Positions 1-5,936 of a stretch of 5,936 nt of DNA are shown here, one piece after another. Each line of letters starts with the position of its first letter. The first letter of the stretch is position 1. Below the pieces are notes generated by a model. The model was given only the letters and a program-made list of their open reading frames with translations. It was not told where the DNA came from and searched no databases. Source of the DNA: Verrucomicrobiota bacterium (GTDB lineage: Bacteria; Verrucomicrobiota; Verrucomicrobiia; Chthoniobacterales; UBA10450); contig QHNF01000313.1 in assembly GCA_003218345.1 (NCBI GenBank), positions 568-6,503 on the forward strand, written 5' to 3'. The position numbers were made by a program, and so were the translations under genes.

Positions 1-1370
1 GCGAGCTGTGCAAGCGCTCGGATGCGCTTGCTAGGTATTTGACAGAGCGCTTTGGCGATGATCGTCGGCCGATTGTGGTGCTCGGACATCGCGAGCCAGA
101 ACTGCTAATTGCATTTGTCGGCGCGGTTAAATCTGGCCGCCCTTACGTGCCGATCGACACGACGTTGCCGCAGCAGCGCATCGACAAAATTCTCGCAACT
201 TCGCGTGCGCTATTAGTGCTCACTCCCAAAGATATCGTGCAATTATCGGCGTTGGAAGCGTGCGGTGCCGCTACATGCGTGCAGCGCGATGACCCGTTTT
301 ACATCCTTTTTACAAGCGGGAGCACTGGTGAGCCGAAGGGCGTGATTATTACCCTCGCCTGTCTCGAGCATTTCATCACATGGATGCTTGCAGAGCAACG
401 ATTCGCCGAAACCGGAGAGGTATTTTTGAATCAGGCGCCCTTCTCATTTGATCTCTCCGTAATGGATTTGTACTGCAGCCTCGCAACGGGAGGCACGCTC
501 TTCAGCATCAGCCGCGATCTTGTCGCAAATCCAAAAAAGCTTTACCGCACGCTTGCGGACTCCGGCGTGACGACATGGGTTTCGACGCCGTCGTTTGCGC
601 AGATGTGCCTCGTCGAGGAGAAATTTGGAGAGGCGATGCTGCCGCGCGTGCTGCGTTTTCTCTTTTGCGGTGAAACACTTGCGCCCCAGACTGCCGCGCG
701 CCTCCTGAAGCGGTTTCCGCGAGCGCAGGTCTGGAATACCTATGGCCCGACCGAGGCGACGGTCGCCACGACCTCCGTACGCATTGATGCTGCGATTCTG
801 GAAAAATATTCACCTTTGCCGGTGGGACGCGTGATGCCCGGGACCGAAATTTTCGTCGTAAATGAAAATCGCGAAGTTTTGCCGGCAAACGAGCGCGGTG
901 AAATCATTATCGCCGGGCCGAATATCAGTGCCGGTTATCTTGCGCGTCCTAATCTCACGGCAGATGCTTTTTTTCCATGTCGTGGTCAGCGCGCCTATCG
1001 CACCGGCGATTTGGGGCGCTTTCGCGACAACCTGCTTTTTTTTGAAGGCCGCATCGATGAGCAAATCAAGCTTAGCGGATATCGCATCGAGCCAGGTGAT
1101 GTTGAAGCGAATCTCCGCGCACTGGCATCCGTGCGGGATGCCGTGGTAATTCCGGTGATCAGCGACGGCGCTGTCCAATCGCTTGCCGCCTTTGTAGTGC
1201 TCGCCGCGCGAGATGAAGCATCGCATTTCGACTTGTCGCATAAGGTCCGGAACGAACTGAGCAAGCGGCTTCCAACATACATGTTGCCTCGCAAATTTGT
1301 TTCCGTCGATGCAATTCCTATGACAGCAAACGGCAAGGTCGACCGAGCCAGCCTGGCAAAGTCGCTGTGA
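1..1370 (+). CDS. dltA: D-alanine--carrier protein ligase DltA (5' end outside window)
   Basis: DltA adenylates D-alanine with ATP in the cytoplasm and loads it onto the phosphopantetheine arm of the carrier protein DltC, the first step of D-alanylation of an envelope polymer. The frame is open to the left edge (codons from base 3) and the sequence from base 3 already matches internal DltA sequence, so about 45 N-terminal residues are missing; a TTG at 39 is not the real start. Visible are the ATP-binding loop FTSGSTGEPKG (309-341), NQAPFSFDLSVMDLY typical of DltA, FLFCGE with its cysteine codon at 666-668, NTYGPTEAT (735-761), RTGDLG, and NGKVDR near the C-terminus with the catalytic lysine codon at 1335-1337. 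The FCGE cysteine matches the residue linked to D-alanine selectivity in Bacillus DltA, which favours DltA over a general amino-acid adenylation domain. The stop overlaps the dltB start. All core motifs are intact. Confidence 0.93.
   Translation, partial: ELCKRSDALARYLTERFGDDRRPIVVLGHREPELLIAFVGAVKSGRPYVPIDTTLPQQRIDKILATSRALLVLTPKDIVQLSALEACGAATCVQRDDPFYILFTSGSTGEPKGVIITLACLEHFITWMLAEQRFAETGEVFLNQAPFSFDLSVMDLYCSLATGGTLFSISRDLVANPKKLYRTLADSGVTTWVSTPSFAQMCLVEEKFGEAMLPRVLRFLFCGETLAPQTAARLLKRFPRAQVWNTYGPTEATVATTSVRIDAAILEKYSPLPVGRVMPGTEIFVVNENREVLPANERGEIIIAGPNISAGYLARPNLTADAFFPCRGQRAYRTGDLGRFRDNLLFFEGRIDEQIKLSGYRIEPGDVEANLRALASVRDAVVIPVISDGAVQSLAAFVVLAARDEASHFDLSHKVRNELSKRLPTYMLPRKFVSVDAIPMTANGKVDRASLAKSL
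1367..1370 (+). promoter_or_regulatory. GTGA stop/start overlap coupling dltA to dltB
   Basis: The dltA stop TGA (1368-1370) overlaps the GTG start of dltB (1367-1369). No convincing Shine-Dalgarno sequence precedes the GTG, so ribosomes ending dltA probably restart on dltB. The start is supported by the downstream MIPYADFTFF sequence, which is typical of DltB N-termini. Confidence 0.75.
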
Positions 1371-2803
1371 TTCCCTACGCGGATTTCACCTTTTTCGGGC
1401 TGCTGCTTTATGCAGTCATCCCGACGCTGATTCTCGGTTTGTTTGGCCGCGCGGGCTGGCGCTGGTCGCTCCTGGTGACTGCGGCCCTGCTCATCGTGCA
1501 GTATCACGGATTGCTTCACGTTCGTTCCGATTTTCCGGTGCGTGAAATCTGGATTGTAATTGGTTTCGCCGTCTGGCAGTGGGTGACGGTGCGCGCCTTT
1601 GCGGGCACTGGTGCACGCCGACGTTGGCTATTTTACGCCGCAATCGGGACAAGCCTGCTTCCGCTTGCGGCAGCGAAATTGATTCCGATGGTGTCACCCG
1701 GAAGTCAGTTCGGTTTTCTCGGCATCTCCTACGTCACATTTCGCGCACTTGATATCGTGTTTTGCCTCAGAGACAAGGTGATCGTTGCGCCCGGCACGCT
1801 CGATTTGTTGATGTTCCTGTTTTTCTTTCCGACCATTTCTGCCGGCCCGATCGATCGGTATCAGCGTTTTGCAAGCGACTGGAGAAGGAAACGGACGCGC
1901 GCTGAGTTCCTTGTCGATCTCGATGGCGCGGTACACCGCCTTTTTCGCGGATTTCTTTACAAGTTTATAGTCGCGGCGCTGATCAAACAGCACTGGCTCG
2001 AGCCGGCAGCGCGCAGTGGGAGCTTCCGTGCACTCCTCAGCTACATGTATGCCTACAGTTTCTATTTGTTTTTTGATTTTGCTGGCTACAGCGCTTTTGC
2101 CATTGCTCTCAGTTATCTCTTCGGTATCCACACTCCGGAAAACTTTCGTCGACCGTTCCTCGCACGAAACATCCGTGACTTCTGGAACCGCTGGCACATC
2201 ACGCTTTCGTTTTGGTTTCGTGATCACGTTTACATGCGCTTCCTGCTTGCCGCTGGGCGCGGCAAATGGTTTGCGAGTTTACACACCGCCGCGATCTTGG
2301 GATATTTTCTTGCGTTCGGGTTAATGGGCTTGTGGCATGGGATCGAGCCGCACTACATCATTTATGGTCTCTACCAGGCGACATTGCTCTCGGTGTTCCA
2401 CGTTTTTTCCACCTGGAATAAGGTGCATCACTATTGGCGCGAGGGCCCCCTTTCGAATGCTCTGGCCATTTTCATAACCTTCCATTTTGTTTGCTTTGGG
2501 TTACTTATTTTTTCTGGACGCATTGGCGTCGCGCCGCTGCCGCATCACGTAGGTAAAATCGAGCGGACGGACTACAATGAGATTTCTGGGGACAAGTCTA
2601 AGCCAAATGCCCAAGCTGATATCGAACTTTGGGACGGCGAGCAGCGTCTAATGGCGTTCTGTGCGCATCAATTCCGGCAGGACCCCTTGGATGCAGGTTA
2701 CGGAAACGGCCGACATGCTTTTCGCATCCCAATACCGCCTGTATTTAAGGATGGCCAGTCGCACCTTATGCATCTTCGATTTCTGGGGCAAAAGGGAATT
2801 TAG
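1367..2803 (+). CDS. dltB: DltB, MBOAT-family D-alanyl transferase with an extra C-terminal domain
   Basis: DltB is a polytopic inner-membrane O-acyltransferase that takes D-alanine from charged DltC at the cytoplasmic face and helps move it to an acceptor outside. The 478-residue product has about 11-12 hydrophobic segments between residues 5 and 385. It has the MBOAT signatures FPTISAGPIDRY (154-165), WNRWH (273-277) and LWHG (322-325). The two conserved histidines, H277 and H324, are 47 residues apart, as I recall for the structurally solved streptococcal DltB (H289/H336). The usual family ending, here VCFGLLIFSGRIG, occurs at 375-387, but the protein continues for about 90 more polar residues with a distinct domain (395-475). 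Ordinary DltB is roughly 390-415 residues long. The start is GTG, coupled to dltA. The acceptor polymer is unknown, and in a Gram-negative cell it would not be classical teichoic acid. The MBOAT assignment is secure; D-alanine as the moved group is inferred from the DltA partner. Confidence 0.9.
   Translation: MIPYADFTFFGLLLYAVIPTLILGLFGRAGWRWSLLVTAALLIVQYHGLLHVRSDFPVREIWIVIGFAVWQWVTVRAFAGTGARRRWLFYAAIGTSLLPLAAAKLIPMVSPGSQFGFLGISYVTFRALDIVFCLRDKVIVAPGTLDLLMFLFFFPTISAGPIDRYQRFASDWRRKRTRAEFLVDLDGAVHRLFRGFLYKFIVAALIKQHWLEPAARSGSFRALLSYMYAYSFYLFFDFAGYSAFAIALSYLFGIHTPENFRRPFLARNIRDFWNRWHITLSFWFRDHVYMRFLLAAGRGKWFASLHTAAILGYFLAFGLMGLWHGIEPHYIIYGLYQATLLSVFHVFSTWNKVHHYWREGPLSNALAIFITFHFVCFGLLIFSGRIGVAPLPHHVGKIERTDYNEISGDKSKPNAQADIELWDGEQRLMAFCAHQFRQDPLDAGYGNGRHAFRIPIPPVFKDGQSHLMHLRFLGQKGI
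2552..2788 (+). other. C-terminal accessory domain fused to DltB
   Basis: Residues 396-474 of the DltB product form a non-membrane segment: a start resembling GxIxxxDxxxISG, then DIELWDGEQRL, HQFRQDPLDAGYGNGRHAF, and VFKDGQSHLMHLRF. From memory this resembles a repeated beta-rich domain (D-x-Y-D-G ... QFRQDLxxAGxGxGxHxF ... LKDGxxHxIxV) often found in multi-copy form in secreted or cell-surface proteins and beside glycosyltransferases in Acidobacteriota and related soil bacteria. The usual SGWAWD stretch appears shortened here to SGD. The function of the domain is unknown to me; carbohydrate or surface binding would be a guess. There is no stop or frame change between the MBOAT part and this part. 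Confidence 0.65.
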
Positions 2804-2833
2804 CCAAAACATGGAGAACAATTGTCTGCCGCT

Positions 2834-2929
2834 AATGTAAAAACGTGTTGTAGCGCAAGCATCTTCGCTTGCGATATCAGACGCGCAATCTTTTCCTGAG
2901 ACGCATGTCGAAGCGGGAAAATTTACATT
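2834..2929. repeat. ~96-bp hairpin element, REPIN/MITE-like
   Basis: The segment is bounded by an 8-bp inverted repeat, AATGTAAA at 2834-2841 and TTTACATT at 2922-2929. Inside is a perfect 7-bp stem, CGCAAGC (2854-2860) and GCTTGCG (2867-2873) with loop ATCTTC, and a second stem TTTTCC (2891-2896) with GGAAAA (2916-2921). The first hairpin shares the pattern AGCGCAxGCATCTT with the element at 5547-5640. The boundaries are my estimate. Confidence 0.5.
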
Positions 2930-2942
2930 TTAACCGTAACTA

Positions 2943-3092
2943 GGCTGCGCTCGTGCTTGCGCGGCTCAGGTTGCGCGACGATTTTTCATTCGAAAAGCTG
3001 CCGATTTCCAAGGCCCCACCGCCTTTCTGCGTTCCTAAATTATTTTGACCTATTCAGTTTTTATTGCCGGATAAGAAGTCACCTTTTTGGTG
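2943..3092 (+). repeat. Diverged direct repeat, copy A
   Basis: Shared blocks with copy B are GGCTGCGCTCGT (2943-2954), ACGATTTTTCATTCGAA (2978-2994, 17 bp identical), and AAGTCAC-x2-TTTTGGTG (3076-3092). The order is conserved, with small length differences between blocks, so this looks like an old local duplication or two insertions of one repeat family. Confidence 0.5.
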
Positions 3093-3111
3093 CACTCGCT
3101 GCGGCGAGCTT

Positions 3112-3170
3112 AGCCACGATTAGGCAAGACGAGCACAGACAAGAACGGCTGCGCTCGTACTTGCCTGGCT
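3112..3170. repeat. Long stem-loop in the spacer
   Basis: The left arm AGGCAAGACGAGC (3122-3134) pairs with the right arm GCTCGTACTTGCCT (3153-3166) in a 13-bp stem with a single bulged A, around an 18-base loop. Outer AGCC (3112-3115) and GGCT (3167-3170) extend it after an internal loop. The right arm overlaps the start of direct repeat copy B. No T-run follows on the + strand beyond TTTTG, so a standard intrinsic terminator is doubtful. Confidence 0.55.
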
Positions 3171-3283
3171 TTTGTGTCACGATTTTTCATTCGAACGGCC
3201 GCCGAGATTTCAAACATCTCTCTGCCTTTCAGGCTATCTGAGCTGTCCGATTACGCGACGCATATAAAGTCACGGTTTTGGTG
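3147..3283 (+). repeat. Diverged direct repeat, copy B, running into the peptidase stop
   Basis: Blocks matching copy A are GGCTGCGCTCGT (3147-3158), ACGATTTTTCATTCGAA (3179-3195) and AAGTCACGGTTTTGGTG (3267-3283). The offset from copy A goes from 204 to 201 to 191 bases. The last block contains the TGA of the minus-strand peptidase gene (3270-3272), so the end of that gene appears to be formed by the repeat, or the block similarity there is chance. Confidence 0.5.
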
Positions 3284-5660
3284 GTGGGGCTTTTTCCGGC
3301 GCGACTTCATATTCCGGCTTGGGCGCACCCATCAGCCAGTGATCAAACCACCCGACGATGTTTTCTAGCCGCTCGATGCGGTGCCACGGCTGACCCGAGC
3401 GGGAAAGCTCGTGAGATTCGTTCGGAAAACGTACCATTACTGTCGGGATTTTGCGGAACTTGAGCGCGCGAAACATTTCCTCACCGCCCGCGCCGGGCGG
3501 CGTGCGATAATCGGCTTCACCGAGGATGAACATCATCGGCGTCTTCACATTCTTGATGTAAGTAAGGGGAGAGCGTGCTTTGAACTCCTGCTCGTCATCA
3601 AACGGTGGCGCCTTGAACCAGGTCGGCTGAAATAGCGTCAAGTCAGCCGAGTACCACCAGGTTTCCCAGCTTGCGATATCACGCTGAGAGACTGCGGCAG
3701 CAAACCGGTTTGTTTGTCCAACAACCCAGTTTGTGAGCAATCCGCCGCCGCTCCCGCCGGTCACCCCGAGTTTCTTGTCGTCTATGTATCCGCGGCGAAT
3801 CACATCATCCACGCCGGCCATCAAATCCTTATAATCATCGCCGGGATAATAATACTGAATGATGTTTCCGAAATCCTGACCGTACGTCGTGCTGCCGCGC
3901 GGGTTTGGGTAAAGCACCACGTAACCCTTGGCGGCCATCCACTGGAACTCATGCTCGAAAATGTAGCCGTAGGCCGCGTGCGGCCCACCATGTATGTCCA
4001 GAATAAGCGGATATTTTTTCGCGGGATTGAAGTCTGGCGGTTTCTGTACCCACGCCTGAATGCTTTTGCCGTCAAAAGTCTTGTAATGAATTTCTTCCGG
4101 CTCGGTGAGATTAAGCTTTCTGAAAGACGCGTCATTGATGTGCGTTAGCTGGCGTCCTTCGCCGCCGCTGCGATCTATTACAAACAGATCATTTATCCGC
4201 GTCGGCGTCGAAACCGTGTAAATAATTTTGGATCGATCTGCTGGCGCGCAAAAACGGAGCACCGCCTCGTTTCCATGTGTGAGGTCAGTTTCTGCACCGT
4301 TCTCGACATCAAACGATCCGAAAACGGTTTTGCCTTCTTTTCCACAGACCTCGAGCAAACTGTGCCCGTCAGGCGTCCATAGTGGAATATTTGCGCCGCC
4401 AGCCCGTGGTGCCGCGTTGTCGCCAAAAACGCCGTCGCCTATGTCGAAATCGAACGTCGTGGTCAGATTTCGCGGCTTTGCGTTCGGCGTAAGATCTAGG
4501 ATCCATAAGTCCGGTTGCGTGTAGGAATTGATCGGCTGCGTTATCGACGCGGTAAACGCGATCCGGCTGCCGTCCGGACTGAGCGACAAATTATTCATTT
4601 CCATATCGATCGAATTGAGTTTTGTCGGTGCCCCGCCATTGGTTGGGACCGAATAGAGCTCGGTCCTCGACAGTTCGTAATACGGCTCATCCACGCGCAG
4701 TGAGGTGAAATAGATCTGCGTGGTGTCATTCGACCAAACCACGTTACCTTCATCAAACCGGCCGAAAGTCAGTTGTTTCGGCTGCACTTTTTCATCGGCA
4801 TTGCGTGGCGCTGCGACGATCCAGATGTGACGCGGATGCTTCGGGTCGGCATAGCCTTCGTTGTCTTCGCGATAAATTGCGCGTGTGATTACGCGCACAT
4901 CGCTTTCGTGTTCCGGTTCGATCTCCGCTTTTTTTGTAGCTGCTGTCTGCTGACCGGCATCTACGATCCCTGCTACAGAAGTCGGATGCGGTGACGGGGA
5001 GCTTTGTTCCACGGTTTTCTTCAGTTCTTGCTCCTTGCGTTTCCTTTCCTGTTTGGCGAGATCATCTGCGTTTGTTTCGCTTATGAACGCGATGGTCTTT
5101 CCATCGGGTGCGCACACCGGGTTGCTCGCGCCTTTTGGCAGATCGGTGAACGCAAATGAATCGCCACCCGCCATTGGAAGGATGGATAATTGCGGCGGCT
5201 CGGGCTTGCCATCCTTTTCCGTGGCGCGCAGAAACAGCAAGTACTTGCCATCCGGCGACCAACGTGGCGCGGAATCATGCTCGCCTTTTGTTAGTTGATG
5301 CGGCTCCTCGCCGCCGGCGACCGGCACCGACCAGATCGAGGTGTTATAACCCTCTTTCTTTTCGTTCACCGTGACGCGCACAAACGCAACGCGCGTTGCA
5401 TCTGGCGAAATTTGCGGGTCCCCAATCCAAACAAAATCGAATAGATCCTTTTCGGTGATGCTTCGCTTTTGAGCGTAAACGCTGGCGGTCCCTGCGATGA
5501 ACAGGGCGCAAATGAGGAAGCTCAAATGCCGAACGACGACGAAAGGGGAGCGCACGCATCTTGCGTGCGGCCGCAGCATCCTGCTGCAGCAAGCGCGATT
5601 AGCAAGATGCCGATCGCAACAGGCTGGAAGCGTGCGCTCCTCAATAACGGATTTCATCAT
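3270..5660 (-). CDS. Secreted S9 (prolyl oligopeptidase family) serine peptidase
   Basis: This is a predicted exported aminopeptidase/oligopeptidase that trims short peptides in the periplasm or outside the cell. Counted from the ATG at 5660 it has 796 residues. A hydrophobic segment SFLICALFIAGTASVYA ends in a likely signal-peptidase site before QKR (about residue 63). A beta-propeller follows, with repeated PD40-like motifs such as QISPDATRVAF, RWSPDGKYLLF, CAPDGKTIAF and SLSPDGSRIAF, plus a charged Lys/Glu insert. The C-terminal alpha/beta hydrolase (from about 520) has the oxyanion motif HGGP (557-560), nucleophile S637 in GGSGGG (codon 3750-3752), D717 in EADYRTPP (3510-3512) and H750 in ESHE (3411-3413). 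The spacing of 80 and 33 fits S9B/S9C peptidases. The tail is proline-rich. The start is uncertain: the ATG at 5660 lies 5 bases past the icd stop, but a repeat element fills the next stretch; 5579 (ATG), 5525 (TTG) and 5705 (ATG, overlapping icd) are alternatives. Exact substrate preference cannot be read. Confidence 0.88.
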   Translation of the reverse strand: MMKSVIEERTLPACCDRHLANRACCSRMLRPHARCVRSPFVVVRHLSFLICALFIAGTASVYAQKRSITEKDLFDFVWIGDPQISPDATRVAFVRVTVNEKKEGYNTSIWSVPVAGGEEPHQLTKGEHDSAPRWSPDGKYLLFLRATEKDGKPEPPQLSILPMAGGDSFAFTDLPKGASNPVCAPDGKTIAFISETNADDLAKQERKRKEQELKKTVEQSSPSPHPTSVAGIVDAGQQTAATKKAEIEPEHESDVRVITRAIYREDNEGYADPKHPRHIWIVAAPRNADEKVQPKQLTFGRFDEGNVVWSNDTTQIYFTSLRVDEPYYELSRTELYSVPTNGGAPTKLNSIDMEMNNLSLSPDGSRIAFTASITQPINSYTQPDLWILDLTPNAKPRNLTTTFDFDIGDGVFGDNAAPRAGGANIPLWTPDGHSLLEVCGKEGKTVFGSFDVENGAETDLTHGNEAVLRFCAPADRSKIIYTVSTPTRINDLFVIDRSGGEGRQLTHINDASFRKLNLTEPEEIHYKTFDGKSIQAWVQKPPDFNPAKKYPLILDIHGGPHAAYGYIFEHEFQWMAAKGYVVLYPNPRGSTTYGQDFGNIIQYYYPGDDYKDLMAGVDDVIRRGYIDDKKLGVTGGSGGGLLTNWVVGQTNRFAAAVSQRDIASWETWWYSADLTLFQPTWFKAPPFDDEQEFKARSPLTYIKNVKTPMMFILGEADYRTPPGAGGEEMFRALKFRKIPTVMVRFPNESHELSRSGQPWHRIERLENIVGWFDHWLMGAPKPEYEVAPEKAPPPKP
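5547..5640. repeat. 94-bp REPIN/MITE-like element with 11-bp terminal inverted repeats
   Basis: GGAGCGCACGC (5547-5557) and GCGTGCGCTCC (5630-5640) are perfect inverted repeats at the ends. Inside are hairpins GCACGC-ATCTT-GCGTGC (5552-5568) and GCAGC-ATCCT-GCTGC (5573-5587). It resembles non-autonomous paired-hairpin repeats that occur many times in a genome. It lies just after the icd stop and before the signal-peptide hydrophobic core of the S9 peptidase, and is read open in that frame, giving a cysteine- and arginine-rich stretch. Confidence 0.72.
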
Positions 5661-5665
5661 GCTTA

Positions 5666-5936
5666 TCACATGTGTTCGATCACGTTGTCGCCGAACTGCG
5701 AACATTTGATCTCGGTAGCGCCTTCCATCAAACGGGCGAAATCATAGGTGACGCGCTTGCTTGCAATCGCGCCATTTAAACCTTTGAGAATCAGATCGGC
5801 GGCTTCCGTCCAGCCCATGTAACGGAACATCATTTCGCCCGAGAGAATCACCGAGCCGGGATTGACCTTGTCCTGGTTAGCGTATTTCGGCGCGGTGCCA
5901 TGGGTCGCCTCGAAAACTGCGTGGCCGGTGATGTAA
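5666..5936 (-). CDS. icd: NADP-dependent isocitrate dehydrogenase, C-terminal 89 residues
   Basis: The enzyme oxidatively decarboxylates isocitrate to 2-oxoglutarate in the citric acid cycle, making NADPH in the cytoplasm. Only the C-terminus is in the window; the 5' part lies beyond the right edge. The visible part runs from [18 protein letters not shown] to FGDNVIEHM and aligns with E. coli Icd without gaps: 89 residues correspond to E. coli 328-416. The residues I know as NADP determinants are all present, namely Lys and Tyr in APKYA (E. coli K344, Y345), Val in DKVNPG (V351), and Tyr and Arg in TYDFARLM (Y391, R395), so NADP rather than NAD is expected. The TGA stop is at 5666-5668, and the peptidase reading frame begins within a few bases downstream on the same strand. 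The 3' end is complete. Confidence 0.95.
   Translation of the reverse strand, partial: YITGHAVFEATHGTAPKYANQDKVNPGSVILSGEMMFRYMGWTEAADLILKGLNGAIASKRVTYDFARLMEGATEIKCSQFGDNVIEHM

Larger units (their letters stand above)
2804..3269. other. Repeat-rich intergenic spacer between convergent genes
   Basis: These 466 bases separate the end of dltB from the end of the S9 peptidase gene. I see no convincing gene, tRNA or classical terminator with a T-run. The content is a hairpin-bearing element (about 2834-2929), two diverged direct repeat copies (about 2943-3092 and 3147-3283), and a strong stem-loop (3112-3170). One of these hairpins may end transcription from one or both sides, but that is not shown by the sequence. 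Confidence 0.7.

Noticed and set aside
810..1241. Antisense open frame opposite dltA
   Set aside because: It lies entirely within well-supported DltA coding sequence and shows no family motif.
1694..2227. Long antisense open frame opposite dltB
   Set aside because: Its composition is that of a shadow of the hydrophobic dltB frame and it has no recognisable domain.
2854..2873. Hairpin after dltB as an intrinsic terminator
   Set aside because: No T-run follows the stem, and its sequence matches the interspersed element near 5550, so it is better explained as a repeat.
2957..3241. 94-codon open frame in the spacer, considered as a small gene or as the missing dltC
   Set aside because: It starts at a TTG with no ribosome site, has no carrier-protein DSL motif, and its content is explained by the direct repeat. 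It is reported only as part of the duplication finding.
2804..3283. CRISPR array
   Set aside because: There are only two diverged copies spaced about 200 bp apart, with no regular short repeat and spacer units.
5661..5705. ATG at 5705 as the peptidase start
   Set aside because: It would overlap the conserved C-terminus of icd by 40 bases, and the added residues look like icd read in another frame.

Overview
This window comes from a bacterial chromosome of moderate GC content. It holds two complete genes, two genes cut by the window edges, and one repeat-rich spacer. The organism is probably a Gram-negative soil-type bacterium of the Verrucomicrobiota or Acidobacteriota. That is an inference: it rests on the secreted S9 peptidase with a long beta-propeller, the small hairpin-type interspersed repeats, and a C-terminal domain on DltB of a kind I associate with secreted proteins of such bacteria. 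Nothing here fixes the taxon.

Positions 1-2803 (+ strand) carry a dltA-dltB pair. DltA is a D-alanine-activating adenylation enzyme, open at the left edge of the window. DltB is a membrane-bound O-acyltransferase (MBOAT). The two overlap by 4 bases (GTGA), so they are almost certainly translationally coupled. DltA charges D-alanine onto a carrier protein (DltC), and DltB passes it across the membrane to an envelope polymer. Neither dltC nor dltD follows dltB, so those partners must lie upstream or elsewhere. DltB also carries about 80 extra C-terminal residues that form a separate domain.

Positions 2804-3269 are a non-coding spacer between the convergent dltB and peptidase genes. It contains a roughly 96-bp hairpin element, a diverged direct duplication of about 140-150 bp, and a strong 13-bp stem-loop.

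Positions 3270-5936 (- strand) carry the 3' end of icd (NADP-dependent isocitrate dehydrogenase) followed closely by a secreted prolyl-oligopeptidase-family (S9) serine peptidase with an intact Ser-Asp-His triad. A 94-bp element with perfect 11-bp terminal inverted repeats lies in the first part of the peptidase reading frame, ahead of the signal peptide. It makes the true start uncertain. It shares a hairpin motif with the element in the spacer.

I found no clear evidence of an entirely new system. The most unusual points are the DltB C-terminal fusion, the missing dltC/dltD downstream, and the repeat element read into the peptidase N-terminus.
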